A DNA stretch of 64,000 nucleotides from Methylobacterium sp. UNC378MF (GCF_900103195.1 NZ_FMWU01000003.1:124001-188000); one strand, 5' to 3'. Shown: positions 22,416 through 31,100, counted from the first letter of the stretch. Notes: generated by a model from the letters alone, not told the origin. Translations and numbers: made by a program.

Positions 22416-24935
22416 CTACGCCCGGTCCATGTCCATCTGCGGCCGACCCTTCGACACGGTCGTCTCCCGGAACAGCCCGCCCATGTCGGCCCGGTGCGTC
22501 ATGCCCGCGGGCGCGCTGTCGAACTTGATGTGCAGGGTGCCCCTGGGATCGACCGGCGCGCCCGGCATCTGCATGCCCGGCCCGCCGCCGGGGCCGCCCC
22601 TCCCGTAGAAGCGGTCCATCAGCGCGTCGCCGACCTTCCGATCCGGTCTACGGAACTTGCGGATCTCATCGAGGGTCAGATCGCGCGTGGGCTTGTAGGC
22701 CGGGTCATTCGAGCGGCCCTGGATGTCGGCATAGTGCCGGCTTCCGGTCGTCTCGGTGTCGCCGTCTGGAGCCTCCTGCCGCGCGCGGTCGAGGTCATCG
22801 TTCATCCCACCGACGGTGCGTCGGCGCTGATCTTCGATCGCCTCGTCCTCACGTTGACCGAAGGTGGCGCCGCCCTCTGCCCTGCGTTTCAGGAACGACG
22901 GAAAGTCCTCCGAGCCACCCTCCATGCTCGCCTTGGTCGGAGCGAGCGCCGGCGCCTTCTTCCAGGGGGTGACCTGTCGGATGCCGCCCTCGTCGGGCTT
23001 TCGGCGCTCGTCGTTCGGATCGGCGAGAACCTCGGAGCGACGACCGGACTCGGATCGCGAGGTCGCGACGCGCCCCTCGCGCTCGTCCAGCCAGCGTTGC
23101 GCCCCCTCGGTAAGTCGGTCGCGGCCGATGCTGGCGCTTTGCCCGGGGTACATGCCCCCGTTGCGGCCGCGCTGCCCGTAATCGCCCGGGAAGCTCGCCC
23201 ACTCGCGTGCCAGAGCGGTCCGGAAGTGGCGCATGAAGTCGCCGCCCTGCCTGGCTTGCGCGCGCTTGGCCTCCTTGTAGCGGCGCTCGATCAGGGCGTT
23301 CGCCAGCCGGTCCTGCAACTCCGGCGTGAACTTGTCGTCCCGGCCGAGGCCGAGTTCGCCCAGCAGTCCTCGATCGCCCCTACGCCCGCTGCCGAACAGC
23401 GTGCCGCGCATGAACTGATAGCGGCCGATCGCCGAGGATCCGCGCATGCCGCGCTGGATCTGCTCGATCTCGCCGAGCGTCTTGCCGGTCAGGTCGCCGC
23501 CGACTTGGTGAGCGAAGCTGTCGTTGTAGCCGCGGCGCGTCGTTCCCTCCGCGCGCGCGATCAGATCCAGCATGCCGCGGTCGCCGATCGGCGCTTCGCT
23601 GCCGAGAGGACCGCTTGAGCTGCCGACCGGCCCCTTGCTGCCGAACGGGCGCCCGCGGATGCCATCGCCGAGATCAGGAGCCGCCGGGGCACGTGTACCG
23701 CCACCCGACCCGCCGCCGGATCCACCGCCCGCGCCTATGCCGCCCGAGCTGCCGTAGGTCGGGATCGCAGAACTCGCGCCAGCTGAGGAGCCGAAGCCGC
23801 CCCAGGCCGCCTTCTGGATCAGCGATCCGCCGCCGCTCGTGGACCCGCCGAAGCTCGAAGGGCTGACGCTCGCCCCGCCGCTCTCCCGGACCTTCTGCAG
23901 CTCGTCGGCGACGCGCTTAAGCTCCTCGATCATGCGATCGTGCTTGCGCTGGTAATCCGCCCCGCGCGGGCCGGCCTCCAGGAGCTTGAGCTGCTGCTCG
24001 ACCTGGGCGCGACGGCCCTCCAGCTTGTCCCGCGGTGTCGCCTCTGGCCCGCCGAACGGGGACAGCTGATTGCGGAGCGCCTGCTCGCCCTCGTTGCCGC
24101 GTAGCCCGTTCTTCTCGGCGTCCTCGATCAGGTCGGCCGTGCCCTTGAGCATCGGCCCGAGGACCTTGAGCTTCAGCCGCTCGGCCGCGGCGCCGATCCG
24201 GCCCATGCTCTGCTCGAAGCGGGCGGCCGCCTCCTCGGTCTGTTTGTCGAGGTGCCCGACCTCTTTCTGGACCTGGGCCAACGCCTCGGAGAACTTGCCC
24301 GTCATCGACCCGGCGATGCGGGCGATGTCGTCGGCGCCGAACAGCATCCGCGACACGCGCCGACGCACCTCCGGCTCCGGGATCGCCTGGATCCCGTCGA
24401 CGGCGCGCTTGAGCGCCTCGTCCATGTTGGGCGCGTTGACCAGGTCCTCGGCGAGCTTGCCGAGGTTCATCGCCTGGAGGCCGGAGTAGGCCTCGCCCCA
24501 GCGCCGGCGCAGGTCGAACATCGAGGTCGCGAAGGACGCGACCGAGCTCTTCATGCTGTCGGCCGACACGCCGAACCGCTCGCCGAGCGCCCCGAACGCG
24601 CGCAGCTTGTCGACCGCCACGCCGGTTTCCCGGGACAGCATCGACAGCTGCTGCGTCGAGCCGCTGAAGCCGCGCAGCGCCGACACCATGCCGGTGATCG
24701 ACATGGCCGCGCCGAAGCCCGTCACACCGACGGCCGCGAAGATCGGGTCGAAGCCGCGCAGGACACCCTGGAACTTGCCGACCTCCTCCCGGACGCCGGC
24801 CCAGTCCTTCTTCCAGGTCGCGCCCTGCTTGGTCGTCTCGTCGCCGACCCGCTTGATGCCCTTCTCGAGCTTGGACAGCGGTCCGGTGAACTGATCCTCG
24901 ACGGTGGCGACGATCCTGAGCTTGTCGTCAGCCAT
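22416..24935 (-). CDS. Tail tape measure protein with embedded muramidase-like domain
   Basis: An 839-residue protein. The N-terminal ~330 residues are typical of Mu-like tape measures: DDKLRIVATVEDQFTGPLSK, a hydrophobic segment (GVTGFGAAMSITGMVSALRG, ~69-88) and long coiled coil. A Gly/Ser-rich linker (~355-450) precedes a domain at ~460-610: MLDLIARAEGTTRRGYNDSF, LTGKTLGEIEQIQRGMRGSS, AIGRYQFMRGTLF. That is the lambda-lysozyme/GH104-like fold, with the Glu in ARAEGT as likely catalytic residue. It would open peptidoglycan during DNA ejection. The start overlaps the end of the frameshifted chaperone. Confidence 0.88.
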   Translation of the reverse strand: MADDKLRIVATVEDQFTGPLSKLEKGIKRVGDETTKQGATWKKDWAGVREEVGKFQGVLRGFDPIFAAVGVTGFGAAMSITGMVSALRGFSGSTQQLSMLSRETGVAVDKLRAFGALGERFGVSADSMKSSVASFATSMFDLRRRWGEAYSGLQAMNLGKLAEDLVNAPNMDEALKRAVDGIQAIPEPEVRRRVSRMLFGADDIARIAGSMTGKFSEALAQVQKEVGHLDKQTEEAAARFEQSMGRIGAAAERLKLKVLGPMLKGTADLIEDAEKNGLRGNEGEQALRNQLSPFGGPEATPRDKLEGRRAQVEQQLKLLEAGPRGADYQRKHDRMIEELKRVADELQKVRESGGASVSPSSFGGSTSGGGSLIQKAAWGGFGSSAGASSAIPTYGSSGGIGAGGGSGGGSGGGTRAPAAPDLGDGIRGRPFGSKGPVGSSSGPLGSEAPIGDRGMLDLIARAEGTTRRGYNDSFAHQVGGDLTGKTLGEIEQIQRGMRGSSAIGRYQFMRGTLFGSGRRGDRGLLGELGLGRDDKFTPELQDRLANALIERRYKEAKRAQARQGGDFMRHFRTALAREWASFPGDYGQRGRNGGMYPGQSASIGRDRLTEGAQRWLDEREGRVATSRSESGRRSEVLADPNDERRKPDEGGIRQVTPWKKAPALAPTKASMEGGSEDFPSFLKRRAEGGATFGQREDEAIEDQRRRTVGGMNDDLDRARQEAPDGDTETTGSRHYADIQGRSNDPAYKPTRDLTLDEIRKFRRPDRKVGDALMDRFYGRGGPGGGPGMQMPGAPVDPRGTLHIKFDSAPAGMTHRADMGGLFRETTVSKGRPQMDMDRA

Positions 24936-25388
24936 CCTCGTCCTCGCGTGGAGCGGGGCGCGGCATCAGCGCCAGAGTGCGGGCCATCAGGTGGGTCACG
25001 GTCGCCGCCGGCATCGCGGCCGGCGGATCGCGGAACGGCCACGCGTGGAACGCGAGGCCTAGGCGGAGGCAGTCGTCGACGGCATCGGCGGCTGGGCCGC
25101 CCACACGAAAAAACGGCTGAGGATGGTCCCCAGCTGCAGGATGTCACGGGCGCCGATCTTCATCAGCACCGGGGGCGGCGTCGCCGAGAGGCTGGCGACC
25201 AGCGGGAAGAACTGGTCGGCCGACAGCCCTTCCAGGAGGCCGAACTTGAGGACCTCCTCGCCGGTGGGCTCGCGCAGGATCAGCACCTGCAGCGTATCCT
25301 GGCCGACGACGATGGGCTTGGCGAGCGGATGCTCCAGCGGCCAGCTGATCTCGCGCGGGTCGCGAGCGGGGGTCGTGGTGTCCGTCAT
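24928..25388 (-). CDS. Frameshifted (-1) form of the tail assembly chaperone
   Basis: Translation from 25388 reaches the heptamer T-TTT-TTC (25113-25107), a perfect -1 slippery sequence in the correct zero frame. After a -1 slip the new frame stays open for 59 codons (FFRVGGPAADAVDD, then an Ala/Pro-rich part) and stops at 24928, overlapping the tape measure start by 8 bases. The long form would be ~153 residues. In Mu, lambda and many others, the chaperone makes a short and a -1 extended form in a set ratio for tail assembly. Confidence 0.7.
25059..25388 (-). CDS. Tail assembly chaperone, short form (Mu gp41-like)
   Basis: A 109-residue protein; the start at MTDTTTPARD (25388) is chosen because the upstream part overlaps the tube gene. 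Motifs: LILREPTGEEVLKFGLLEGL (~38-57), typical of Mu-type tail chaperones, and a C-terminal ILQLGTILSRFFVW at the frameshift site. It lies between tail tube and tape measure, the fixed position for this gene. It binds the tape measure protein during tail building. Confidence 0.8.
   Translation of the reverse strand: MTDTTTPARDPREISWPLEHPLAKPIVVGQDTLQVLILREPTGEEVLKFGLLEGLSADQFFPLVASLSATPPPVLMKIGARDILQLGTILSRFFVWAAQPPMPSTTASA
25107..25113 (-). other. Programmed -1 frameshift slippery heptamer
   Basis: T TTT TTC read on the minus strand, positioned 48 bases before the zero-frame stop of the tail chaperone. Both tRNAs can re-pair after a -1 slip. It feeds directly into an open frame that reaches the tape measure start. 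Confidence 0.7.
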
Positions 25389-25396
25389 CGCGGCGC

Positions 25397-25756
25397 TCAC
25401 AGCTCGTCGCAGGAGAGGCCGCGCCACTCGACGGCGACCTTACCGTCGGCAGTGCCGATCTCGTGCGCGCCGGCCGACCATGCGCCGGACAGGATGTAGT
25501 TCTTGCCGTTGGCGAGCTGGACGGTGACCGTGATGTCCGTCATCGCGTCGAGCTCGGCGACGGACAGACCATCGGTCGTCGACAGGTCGGCCTTGATGAA
25601 GGGCACGAGCTGCGTCTCGATGAAGCCGTGCACGCCGTCCTGCCCGGCCACGGGCTCGCGCTTGATCCGCGAGGGCGAGACGATCAGGCCGCCGCGCAGA
25701 TCGTACATCTTGCCGGCCGCCGTCAGGTAGGCGGTACCGGCGAACCTCTGACCCAT
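25397..25756 (-). CDS. Tail tube protein (Mu gpM-like)
   Basis: A 119-residue protein, the usual size of contractile tail tube subunits. Signature: AGTAYLTAAGKMYDLRGGL and VQLANGKNYILSGAWSAG, with the GKVAVEWRG strand near the end. Polymerises as the inner tube around the tape measure protein. It lies directly after the sheath gene, separated by a terminator-like hairpin. Confidence 0.88.
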   Translation of the reverse strand: MGQRFAGTAYLTAAGKMYDLRGGLIVSPSRIKREPVAGQDGVHGFIETQLVPFIKADLSTTDGLSVAELDAMTDITVTVQLANGKNYILSGAWSAGAHEIGTADGKVAVEWRGLSCDEL

Positions 25757-25770
25757 GGTCGGGCCTCCAA

Positions 25771-25796
25771 AGAAAAACCCGCCACGAAGGGCGGGT
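25771..25796 (-). terminator. Terminator-like hairpin between sheath and tube genes
   Basis: ACCCGCC (25777-25783) pairs with GGCGGGT (25790-25796); on the minus strand it is followed by UUUUUCU. Placed within a structural operon, it may be a partial terminator that raises sheath over downstream gene expression. Confidence 0.6.
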
Positions 25797-25824
25797 CAGG
25801 TTGCTGGGATGGGTGGAGGGCCGA

Positions 25825-27348
25825 TCAGGCCGCGGCGGCCAGCGGGAATTGCAGGCGGAACTGCGCCTTGATGTTGAGCCGCCGCAGCTGGTTCACGACG
25901 TCCGGCGGATCCAGGATCTCGACCGTGTTCTGCTCGGTGGCCGATCGCGTGACCGACAGGTTCGCGATGTAGAGGTCGGCGTTCTCGACCAGGCCGTCGA
26001 GCTCCATCGCCCGGTAGTCCGAGACCATCTGCCCCTTTATCATCAGCGGGGTGACGATCGGCTTGCCGGTGCCGAACTTGGTCCCGTCGTTGGCGAGCGC
26101 GTGGCGCGGGAACTTGTTCGTCAGCGACTGCCGCACCCGGGTATAGCGCTCGTCGAGGGTGGCCAGCGTCGTCACCAGCTCGTAGGCGTTGTCGGCCTGC
26201 CCGTAGGCGTTCTTCTGGTAGGCCGTCTGCTCCCGCAGGATCACCGGCTGGTTGGTCGACCCGCCGTAGATGTCCGTGCCCTGGATGGCGATGCCGACCT
26301 GGGCGAGCGAATTCAGCTGCGCCTTGTTCCAGCGGTAGTCCGCCGGCGCCGGCAGCACGCCGATCAGCGGCAGGGTCTGGAGCGGCTGAGCCGGGTAGGC
26401 GTTGATCGAGAACGCGGCCGCGGCGGTGTAGGCCGCCGTCCACTCCCAGCCCGGGCTCGGGCTTTGGGTCTCGAAGCCCATGGGCGAGATCAGCGCGGAG
26501 TTGTTCGACTGCCCCCACAGGAAGGTGTCGGCATAGGTGCCGCGGCGCGCCGAGAAGATCTGGCCGTAGCTCTGCCGGTACGGGCCCCAGCGTCCGGAGT
26601 CGGTGAAGCCGTACTCCTGGTCCCACACCGCGAAGGAGCCGCTGTCGTGGAACGGCAGGCCGACGAACTTGTACGGCCGGTCGCCGATCGCCGCGATCGC
26701 GCTGGTGAAGTCCGGCGTGCCGGTCCCGCCGGCGAGCAGGTTGCCGGTCGGATAGGTCAGCGCCAGGCCGACCGGCAGCTGCTCGCCCCCGTAGGTGCCG
26801 AGATAGCTGTCGAGCACGGTCACGCTGTTGCCGGTCAGCCCCTTCCACTTGCAGGTCAGGGTGACGACGGCGCCGGCCGCGGTCGCGGTGACCGGCAGGT
26901 CCGTGGTGGCCTGGATCGCGGCGGCGATCTTGGTGGCCACGGTCGCGGTCGTGTCGGCCGAGACGATCGCCACCGGGACGAGCTGGCCGGCGACGTACAG
27001 CGCGAGCGTGCCCGCGACCGTGGGGGCGGCAGCCACCGTGATCGTGCCGGTGGCGGCGACGCCGGCGGCCGGCTCCGGCACCGGCAGGCAGATGATCGGC
27101 ACGCTGGTGACGCCCTTGAAGGCCGTCTTGAACATGCGCGCGAGCATCGAGCCCGGGCCGAAGGCGATGTCGGCGTCGGCGTTGGTCCCGCAGGCCACGG
27201 CCTTGTTCGGCGGCACGTTGGCGGCCGCGGTCGGGTGGCCGACGAGCAGCATCCACTTCGGCGCGACCGGCGTCCCGGCCTGCGAGGGGTCGAACTGCGT
27301 GTTCGGGCCCGGGATCTTGTAGTTGTCCGGGATCGTGGTGATGCCCAT
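25825..27348 (-). CDS. Tail sheath protein (Mu gpL-like)
   Basis: A 507-residue contractile sheath subunit. N-terminal PDNYKIPGPNTQFDPSQAGT and KWMLLVGHPTA are characteristic of Mu-type sheaths; the C-terminal part has DYRAMELDGLVENADLYIAN and IKAQFRLQFPL, the region that links subunits. Length matches the family (~495). A central ~100-residue Ala/Thr-rich domain (~125-230) is surface-exposed and variable. It is followed by the tube gene. Confidence 0.93.
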   Translation of the reverse strand: MGITTIPDNYKIPGPNTQFDPSQAGTPVAPKWMLLVGHPTAAANVPPNKAVACGTNADADIAFGPGSMLARMFKTAFKGVTSVPIICLPVPEPAAGVAATGTITVAAAPTVAGTLALYVAGQLVPVAIVSADTTATVATKIAAAIQATTDLPVTATAAGAVVTLTCKWKGLTGNSVTVLDSYLGTYGGEQLPVGLALTYPTGNLLAGGTGTPDFTSAIAAIGDRPYKFVGLPFHDSGSFAVWDQEYGFTDSGRWGPYRQSYGQIFSARRGTYADTFLWGQSNNSALISPMGFETQSPSPGWEWTAAYTAAAAFSINAYPAQPLQTLPLIGVLPAPADYRWNKAQLNSLAQVGIAIQGTDIYGGSTNQPVILREQTAYQKNAYGQADNAYELVTTLATLDERYTRVRQSLTNKFPRHALANDGTKFGTGKPIVTPLMIKGQMVSDYRAMELDGLVENADLYIANLSVTRSATEQNTVEILDPPDVVNQLRRLNIKAQFRLQFPLAAAA

Positions 27349-27354
27349 CGCGGC

Positions 27355-27585
27355 TTACTCCTGCGAGGCGGCAGGCGCGGCGGCGCCGGCGGTTGCGGGG
27401 GTGCCGGCGTCGTGCAGGTCCTCGAGGAGGCGGATCGCGCCCTCGTCCCGGAGCCGGAAGGTGAACTGGTCGGCCGGCCAGCGGGCGGTGCCATCCGCCT
27501 CGAAGCCGATCTGCGACGGGAAGTGCTTGAGCACGCGGAAGCGCGCCTCGGTCGCCTCGACGGCGACCGTGGTTTCACCGGCCAT
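27355..27585 (-). CDS. Small phage structural-region protein
   Basis: A 76-residue protein starting MAGETTVAVEATEARFRVLK and containing GARWPADQF-type wording (TARWPADQFTFRLRDEGAIR). Position just before the sheath gene corresponds to small tail completion genes of Mu-like phages, but I recognise no domain. The Ala-rich C-terminal tail is disordered. Confidence 0.55.
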   Translation of the reverse strand: MAGETTVAVEATEARFRVLKHFPSQIGFEADGTARWPADQFTFRLRDEGAIRLLEDLHDAGTPATAGAAAPAASQE

Positions 27586-27622
27586 GGCTGTGTCCTCGGG
27601 GAAGGGAGCGGCGCGGGCCGGC

Positions 27623-28213
27623 TCAGGTCGTGGGGATGTCGATCTTGAGCCCGATCGGGGGCGTGCCCGGGCCGGCACCGGCCGGGCGGGCGGTGATGAC
27701 GACGTGCTCGAGGACGTCGTCGAGGTCCGGCTCGTAGTTCGTGCGGAACTGGAAGGTCATCTCGATCCGGCCCTCGCCGAAGTACGAGGCCCCGTCCTGC
27801 GGATAGAGGCGGCCGCGCCGGACCTTCGTCACCGCCTCGAACAGCGGATAGCGGTCGGGATCGTCCTCCGCCTTCGACCAGTCGACGCCGCGCACGAAGG
27901 TCGGGTCCTGCAGCAACCGCTTGCGGATGCCGTCGGTCGCCGCGTCGAGCTGTTCGTCGAGTTCTTCGGGCGGAGCGTAGCCCACGCAGTACGAGATCCC
28001 GATCGTCACCTCGTCCATGAACCGCGGCTCGCCGCAGTTCGCCTCGTCCTCGGGCGTTTCCATCTCGTCCGCGATCACCACCAGGAGGGCGGGGATCTCG
28101 TCTTCCTGGAGCTGCGGACGCGCCACACGGCGAAAGCCGGTGACCGGCAGCCAGTCCTGGCCCGTGAGGCGCGCGATGATCGCCTCGCGGATCTTCGTGG
28201 CGTCCGATGCCAT
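27623..28213 (-). CDS. Mu gp37-like tail completion protein
   Basis: A 196-residue protein; start at 28213 overlaps the previous stop. It begins IREAIIARLTGQDWLPVTGF, has LQEDEIPALLVVIADEMETP (~33-52) and a C-terminal GRIEMTFQFRTNYEPDLDDV. This is the outline of the tail terminator-type proteins found before the sheath in contractile-tail phages. It probably caps the tail and joins it to the head. The assignment is by layout and position. Confidence 0.6.
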   Translation of the reverse strand: MASDATKIREAIIARLTGQDWLPVTGFRRVARPQLQEDEIPALLVVIADEMETPEDEANCGEPRFMDEVTIGISYCVGYAPPEELDEQLDAATDGIRKRLLQDPTFVRGVDWSKAEDDPDRYPLFEAVTKVRRGRLYPQDGASYFGEGRIEMTFQFRTNYEPDLDDVLEHVVITARPAGAGPGTPPIGLKIDIPTT

Positions 28214-28566
28214 CACGCCCCCGGGGGTTTCTTCTTGAGGGTGAGCGTCGCCCCGCCTTGGCCATCGAGATCGACGTCGTCGATCCAGAGCGTGCCCTCG
28301 TCGGGGTAGAAACCCGAGGCCGGGATGCTGACGGCCCAACCCTGTTTCGGTGGCGCCGGCCAAGCCGAGAGCGCGATCCCGAGGGTGAGCACCCGGGTGT
28401 TCATGCTCTTGTCGCCCTCCAGTGAGAGGTCGACGTTGCGCGAGGTCCACACGCCGGTGGCGGCGAAGGGCGCGATCGGCGTCTTGCCCGAGGTCGGCGT
28501 CACCGTGACCGGGCGCCCGAACGCGGTGATGCCGGGCCCGAGCGCCAGGGCGGCGAAGTCGATCAC
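28213..28566 (-). CDS. Head-tail joining-type protein
   Basis: A 117-residue, beta-rich protein: GPGITAFGRPVTVTPTSGKT, WTSRNVDLSLEGD, then LWIDDVDLDGQGGATLTLKK. Small beta proteins of this type (FII or gp10-like stoppers) lie between capsid and tail genes. Stop and next start overlap at 28213. Likely head completion; moderate certainty. Confidence 0.55.
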   Translation of the reverse strand: MIDFAALALGPGITAFGRPVTVTPTSGKTPIAPFAATGVWTSRNVDLSLEGDKSMNTRVLTLGIALSAWPAPPKQGWAVSIPASGFYPDEGTLWIDDVDLDGQGGATLTLKKKPPGA

Positions 28567-28572
28567 GGCCGC

Positions 28573-28824
28573 TTACTTGGCCTTGCCGTCGCCGGCGAGC
28601 GCCTGGACCTCGGGGGCCTTCTTCTCCTCGAAGAGGGTGGCGCGACCGAGCGCGATCAGCGCGTCGGCCTCGTCGGCATCGAGGTCGAGGACGTCACCCG
28701 GGGCGAACTCGACGATCTTGTAGTTCCCGCCGGAGCGGTTCCCCATCGTGTCGAAGTCGTACGGCTTGAAGTCCTTGTGGGGGACATGCAGCGTCGCGCC
28801 GGCGACGATCTTCTTGGTGGCCAT
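28573..28824 (-). CDS. Small phage structural-region protein
   Basis: An 83-residue protein (start MATKKIVAGATLHVPH). It has ADEADALIALGRATLFEEKK, resembling the short proteins placed after the capsid gene in many phages, whose C-terminal helix carries an A-L-I-A-L-G-R motif. Possibly a head completion factor. No function shown. Confidence 0.55.
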   Translation of the reverse strand: MATKKIVAGATLHVPHKDFKPYDFDTMGNRSGGNYKIVEFAPGDVLDLDADEADALIALGRATLFEEKKAPEVQALAGDGKAK

Positions 28825-28898
28825 GGTCGGGCCCTCGCATTCTAGGATTGGCGGAAGCGGCGCCACGCGGGCGCCGCGGGATCAGCGGCGCGAAGGCG

Positions 28899-29939
28899 TC
28901 AGGCGACGATCGCGGAGAAGGTCGCGTCGACCCAGCCGAGCAGCGGCAGGGGGGCCGACTGCATCATGGAGAACCATGCGGAGGGGTTGTTCTCCTTCCA
29001 GACCTTCGGGAAGCGCGCCAGCGGCGCGAGGCCGGCATCAGCGTCCTGCACGGCGCCGTAGGTGCGGATGCCCTGGCAGCCGACCGGGTTGCCCATGATG
29101 ACCGAGTTGTCGGGCATGAACTGCTGCACGACGCCGTTGTCGTCCATGTACAGCTGCTGGTACTGGAAGACGTCGAATTCGCCGATGTTGCCGAGGTACT
29201 TCACCTCCTCGCCGAGACCGCCGCCGGTGACCTTGCCGGCCAGATCGACGTTGCCGGAGGTCTGCCGGTAGGTGTTCATCACACGGGTAACGCCGGGCGA
29301 CTGCAGGAACGCGTCGGCGGCCAGCGGATCGAACACGATGGTCCCCGGGTGGAAGCCCGAGTTGCGCTGCACCGTCTTCGCCCAGGTCCGGACGTTCTGG
29401 TACGGATCGACGCCGGTCTGGCCCCAGCGCAGGGCGCCGGTGAGCGCGACGGTGTGGTTCGGGTTCCGGTTCAGATCGACCAGCACCGGCGGGTGATCGT
29501 CGCCCTGGCAGGTCATGGCGCCCGTCAGCAGCAGCTGCGAGGCCATCCACTCCTCACGGCGGGTGATCTGGTCGTCCTCCAGGACCATGTTGTCGAACAG
29601 CGCGAGGTTGAAGCGCTGCATCGGGGTCATGGTGCCGAGCAGCTGCTCGCCGACCCGGCGCTTCAGCATCTTCTGCGGCTCGATGCTGTGCATCGGCTTC
29701 ACGTATGGAGGCCGGAAGCCCATCGTGGTGTAGCCGCGCGAGCGCTGCGGCTTGCCCTCGACGGTCGGCACCACGAAGGGCGCCAGCTTCCGGGCGCGCT
29801 GCACGCGGTCGAAGTAGACCTCCTCGGTGTCGAACACCTGCTCCATGGGGAAGAACAGGTTCAGGAGGACGGGCTTGGCCTTATCGAGGACGCCGAAGGC
29901 GCCGAGCAGCTGTGCGGTGGAATTGTAGTCGATCGCCAT
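28899..29939 (-). CDS. Major capsid protein (lambda gpE family)
   Basis: A 346-residue capsid protein; start set at MAIDYNSTAQ. Family marks: an N-terminal LLNLFFPMEQVFDTEEVYFD (~24-43), RKLAPFVVPTVEGKPQRSRG, IEPQKMLKRRVGEQLLG and the C-terminal NPVGCQGIRTYGAVQDADAG. Length and order are those of lambda gpE. It lies after the decoration protein gene, and a terminator-like hairpin separates the two. Confidence 0.93.
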   Translation of the reverse strand: MAIDYNSTAQLLGAFGVLDKAKPVLLNLFFPMEQVFDTEEVYFDRVQRARKLAPFVVPTVEGKPQRSRGYTTMGFRPPYVKPMHSIEPQKMLKRRVGEQLLGTMTPMQRFNLALFDNMVLEDDQITRREEWMASQLLLTGAMTCQGDDHPPVLVDLNRNPNHTVALTGALRWGQTGVDPYQNVRTWAKTVQRNSGFHPGTIVFDPLAADAFLQSPGVTRVMNTYRQTSGNVDLAGKVTGGGLGEEVKYLGNIGEFDVFQYQQLYMDDNGVVQQFMPDNSVIMGNPVGCQGIRTYGAVQDADAGLAPLARFPKVWKENNPSAWFSMMQSAPLPLLGWVDATFSAIVA

Positions 29940-29952
29940 GATCGCGGGCTCC

Positions 29953-29980
29953 AAAAGAAAAGGGCCCGCGACGGGGCCCT
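29953..29980 (-). terminator. Terminator-like hairpin between decoration and capsid genes
   Basis: AGGGCCC (29961-29967) pairs with GGGCCCT (29974-29980); an almost pure U-tract (UUUUCUUUU) follows on the minus strand. It sits 14 bases before the capsid start, so capsid expression may need read-through or its own promoter. Confidence 0.6.
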
Positions 29981-30008
29981 GCGATCTACCGGGATGGGTG
30001 GAAGCGGA

Positions 30009-30401
30009 TCAGCCGAGGGTGCCGACCGAACGCACGTACAGGTGCGAGTTGGCCTGACGCAGAGCGGCCTGCACGGTGGCGATGCTCCAGGAGGCGTCGA
30101 TCTGCATGATCTCGCCCGCGAACTCGCCCTCGAAGTAGGCCGGCGTCTTCACGTCGGCCGCGCTCGCATCGGTGTCGGCGGCGAGGATTGCGGCCGGAAC
30201 CTGCGAGCCGTCCGACGCGGTGGCGACGGACAGGATGTACTTGTCGCTCGCGGTGACGCGTCCGAGGAGCGCTCCGCGCTTCAGCGGCGCGCCGGCGAGG
30301 TTGGCGCCGGAGGCCAGCGTGACCACGCGCTGGCGGACCGGGAAGGCGCCCGCGAAGAGCGCGGTCGGGTCGTAGGACGCGACGACGTTGTTGGTGCCCA
30401 T
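30009..30401 (-). CDS. Head decoration protein (lambda gpD family)
   Basis: A 130-residue protein. Motifs: VVTLASGANLAGAPLKRGAL and LLGRVTASDKYILSV, then DTDASAADVKTPAYFEGEFA, characteristic of gpD/HDPD decoration proteins. It stabilises the expanded capsid. Located between the scaffold and capsid genes as in lambda. Confidence 0.9.
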   Translation of the reverse strand: MGTNNVVASYDPTALFAGAFPVRQRVVTLASGANLAGAPLKRGALLGRVTASDKYILSVATASDGSQVPAAILAADTDASAADVKTPAYFEGEFAGEIMQIDASWSIATVQAALRQANSHLYVRSVGTLG

Positions 30402-30437
30402 CGTGAGGGTATCCTTAACTGTGCGCTGCGGCGCCGG

Positions 30438-31100
30438 TTACTTCTTGCCGAGCAGGGCGCGCGCCTCGGCGGCACCCTTCTCGACGTCGCGGGCCGGCGG
30501 GGTCGCGCCGCGGTACTCCTCGCCGACGCCCGCGGTGGACGCCGCCGCGAAGGTGGTGGAGCTGCGCTTGGCCTGGCGGGCGGCGAGGCGCTCGAGGACG
30601 AGATCCTTGAACGCCCGGACCGAGGTCTCGCCGTTGGCGTGGCGCTCACCGAGGTTCGGGAAGCCGAACTGCTTGGCGATCTCACGGATCTTGGCGCCGC
30701 GAACGCGATCGGCGCGCACCGCGGCCTCGGCGGCCCTGCGGACCTCCGCCGGGGTCAGGGCCTTGCGCTTGGCCGGCTTCGGGGCGGCGCGCTCGCCCTC
30801 TCCATCGTCCTCGTCGTCGCCGTCACGATCCTCATCGTCCTCGGCATGGTCATCACCGTCACGCTCGTCGTCCGAACCGGCGTCACCGTCCTCGGCGTCG
30901 TCGCCATCGCGCTCCTCGTCCTGGTCCTCGTCGCGCTCGGCGTCGCCTTCCGCGTCCTCGTCGGTCTCGGACTCGTCGTCGCGCGCGGCGCGCTGCTCAG
31001 CGGCGCGGCGGCGGGCCTCGGCGAGGCGCTTCTTCTCAGCTTCGAGCTCGGCCGGGGACTTGGCGCGCTGGGACTTCGGCTTGACGGGCTTGGTGGCCAT
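30438..31100 (-). CDS. Internal-start scaffold product (lambda Nu3-like)
   Basis: An in-frame ATG at 31100 (MATKPVKPKSQRAKSPAELE) is preceded by GAGGAG with 8-base spacing, a good ribosome site. Translation from here would give a 220-residue scaffold lacking the protease: Lys-rich N-terminus, coiled coil, ~60-residue hyperacidic tract, then a helical C-terminus (RRAAEAAVRADRVRGAKIRE). Lambda makes Nu3 from its protease gene C in the same way. Confidence 0.6.
   Translation of the reverse strand: MATKPVKPKSQRAKSPAELEAEKKRLAEARRRAAEQRAARDDESETDEDAEGDAERDEDQDEERDGDDAEDGDAGSDDERDGDDHAEDDEDRDGDDEDDGEGERAAPKPAKRKALTPAEVRRAAEAAVRADRVRGAKIREIAKQFGFPNLGERHANGETSVRAFKDLVLERLAARQAKRSSTTFAAASTAGVGEEYRGATPPARDVEKGAAEARALLGKK

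Noticed and set aside
25801..27648. 615-codon plus-strand frame opposite the sheath gene
   Set aside because: The sheath on the minus strand has clear family motifs; this frame has none.
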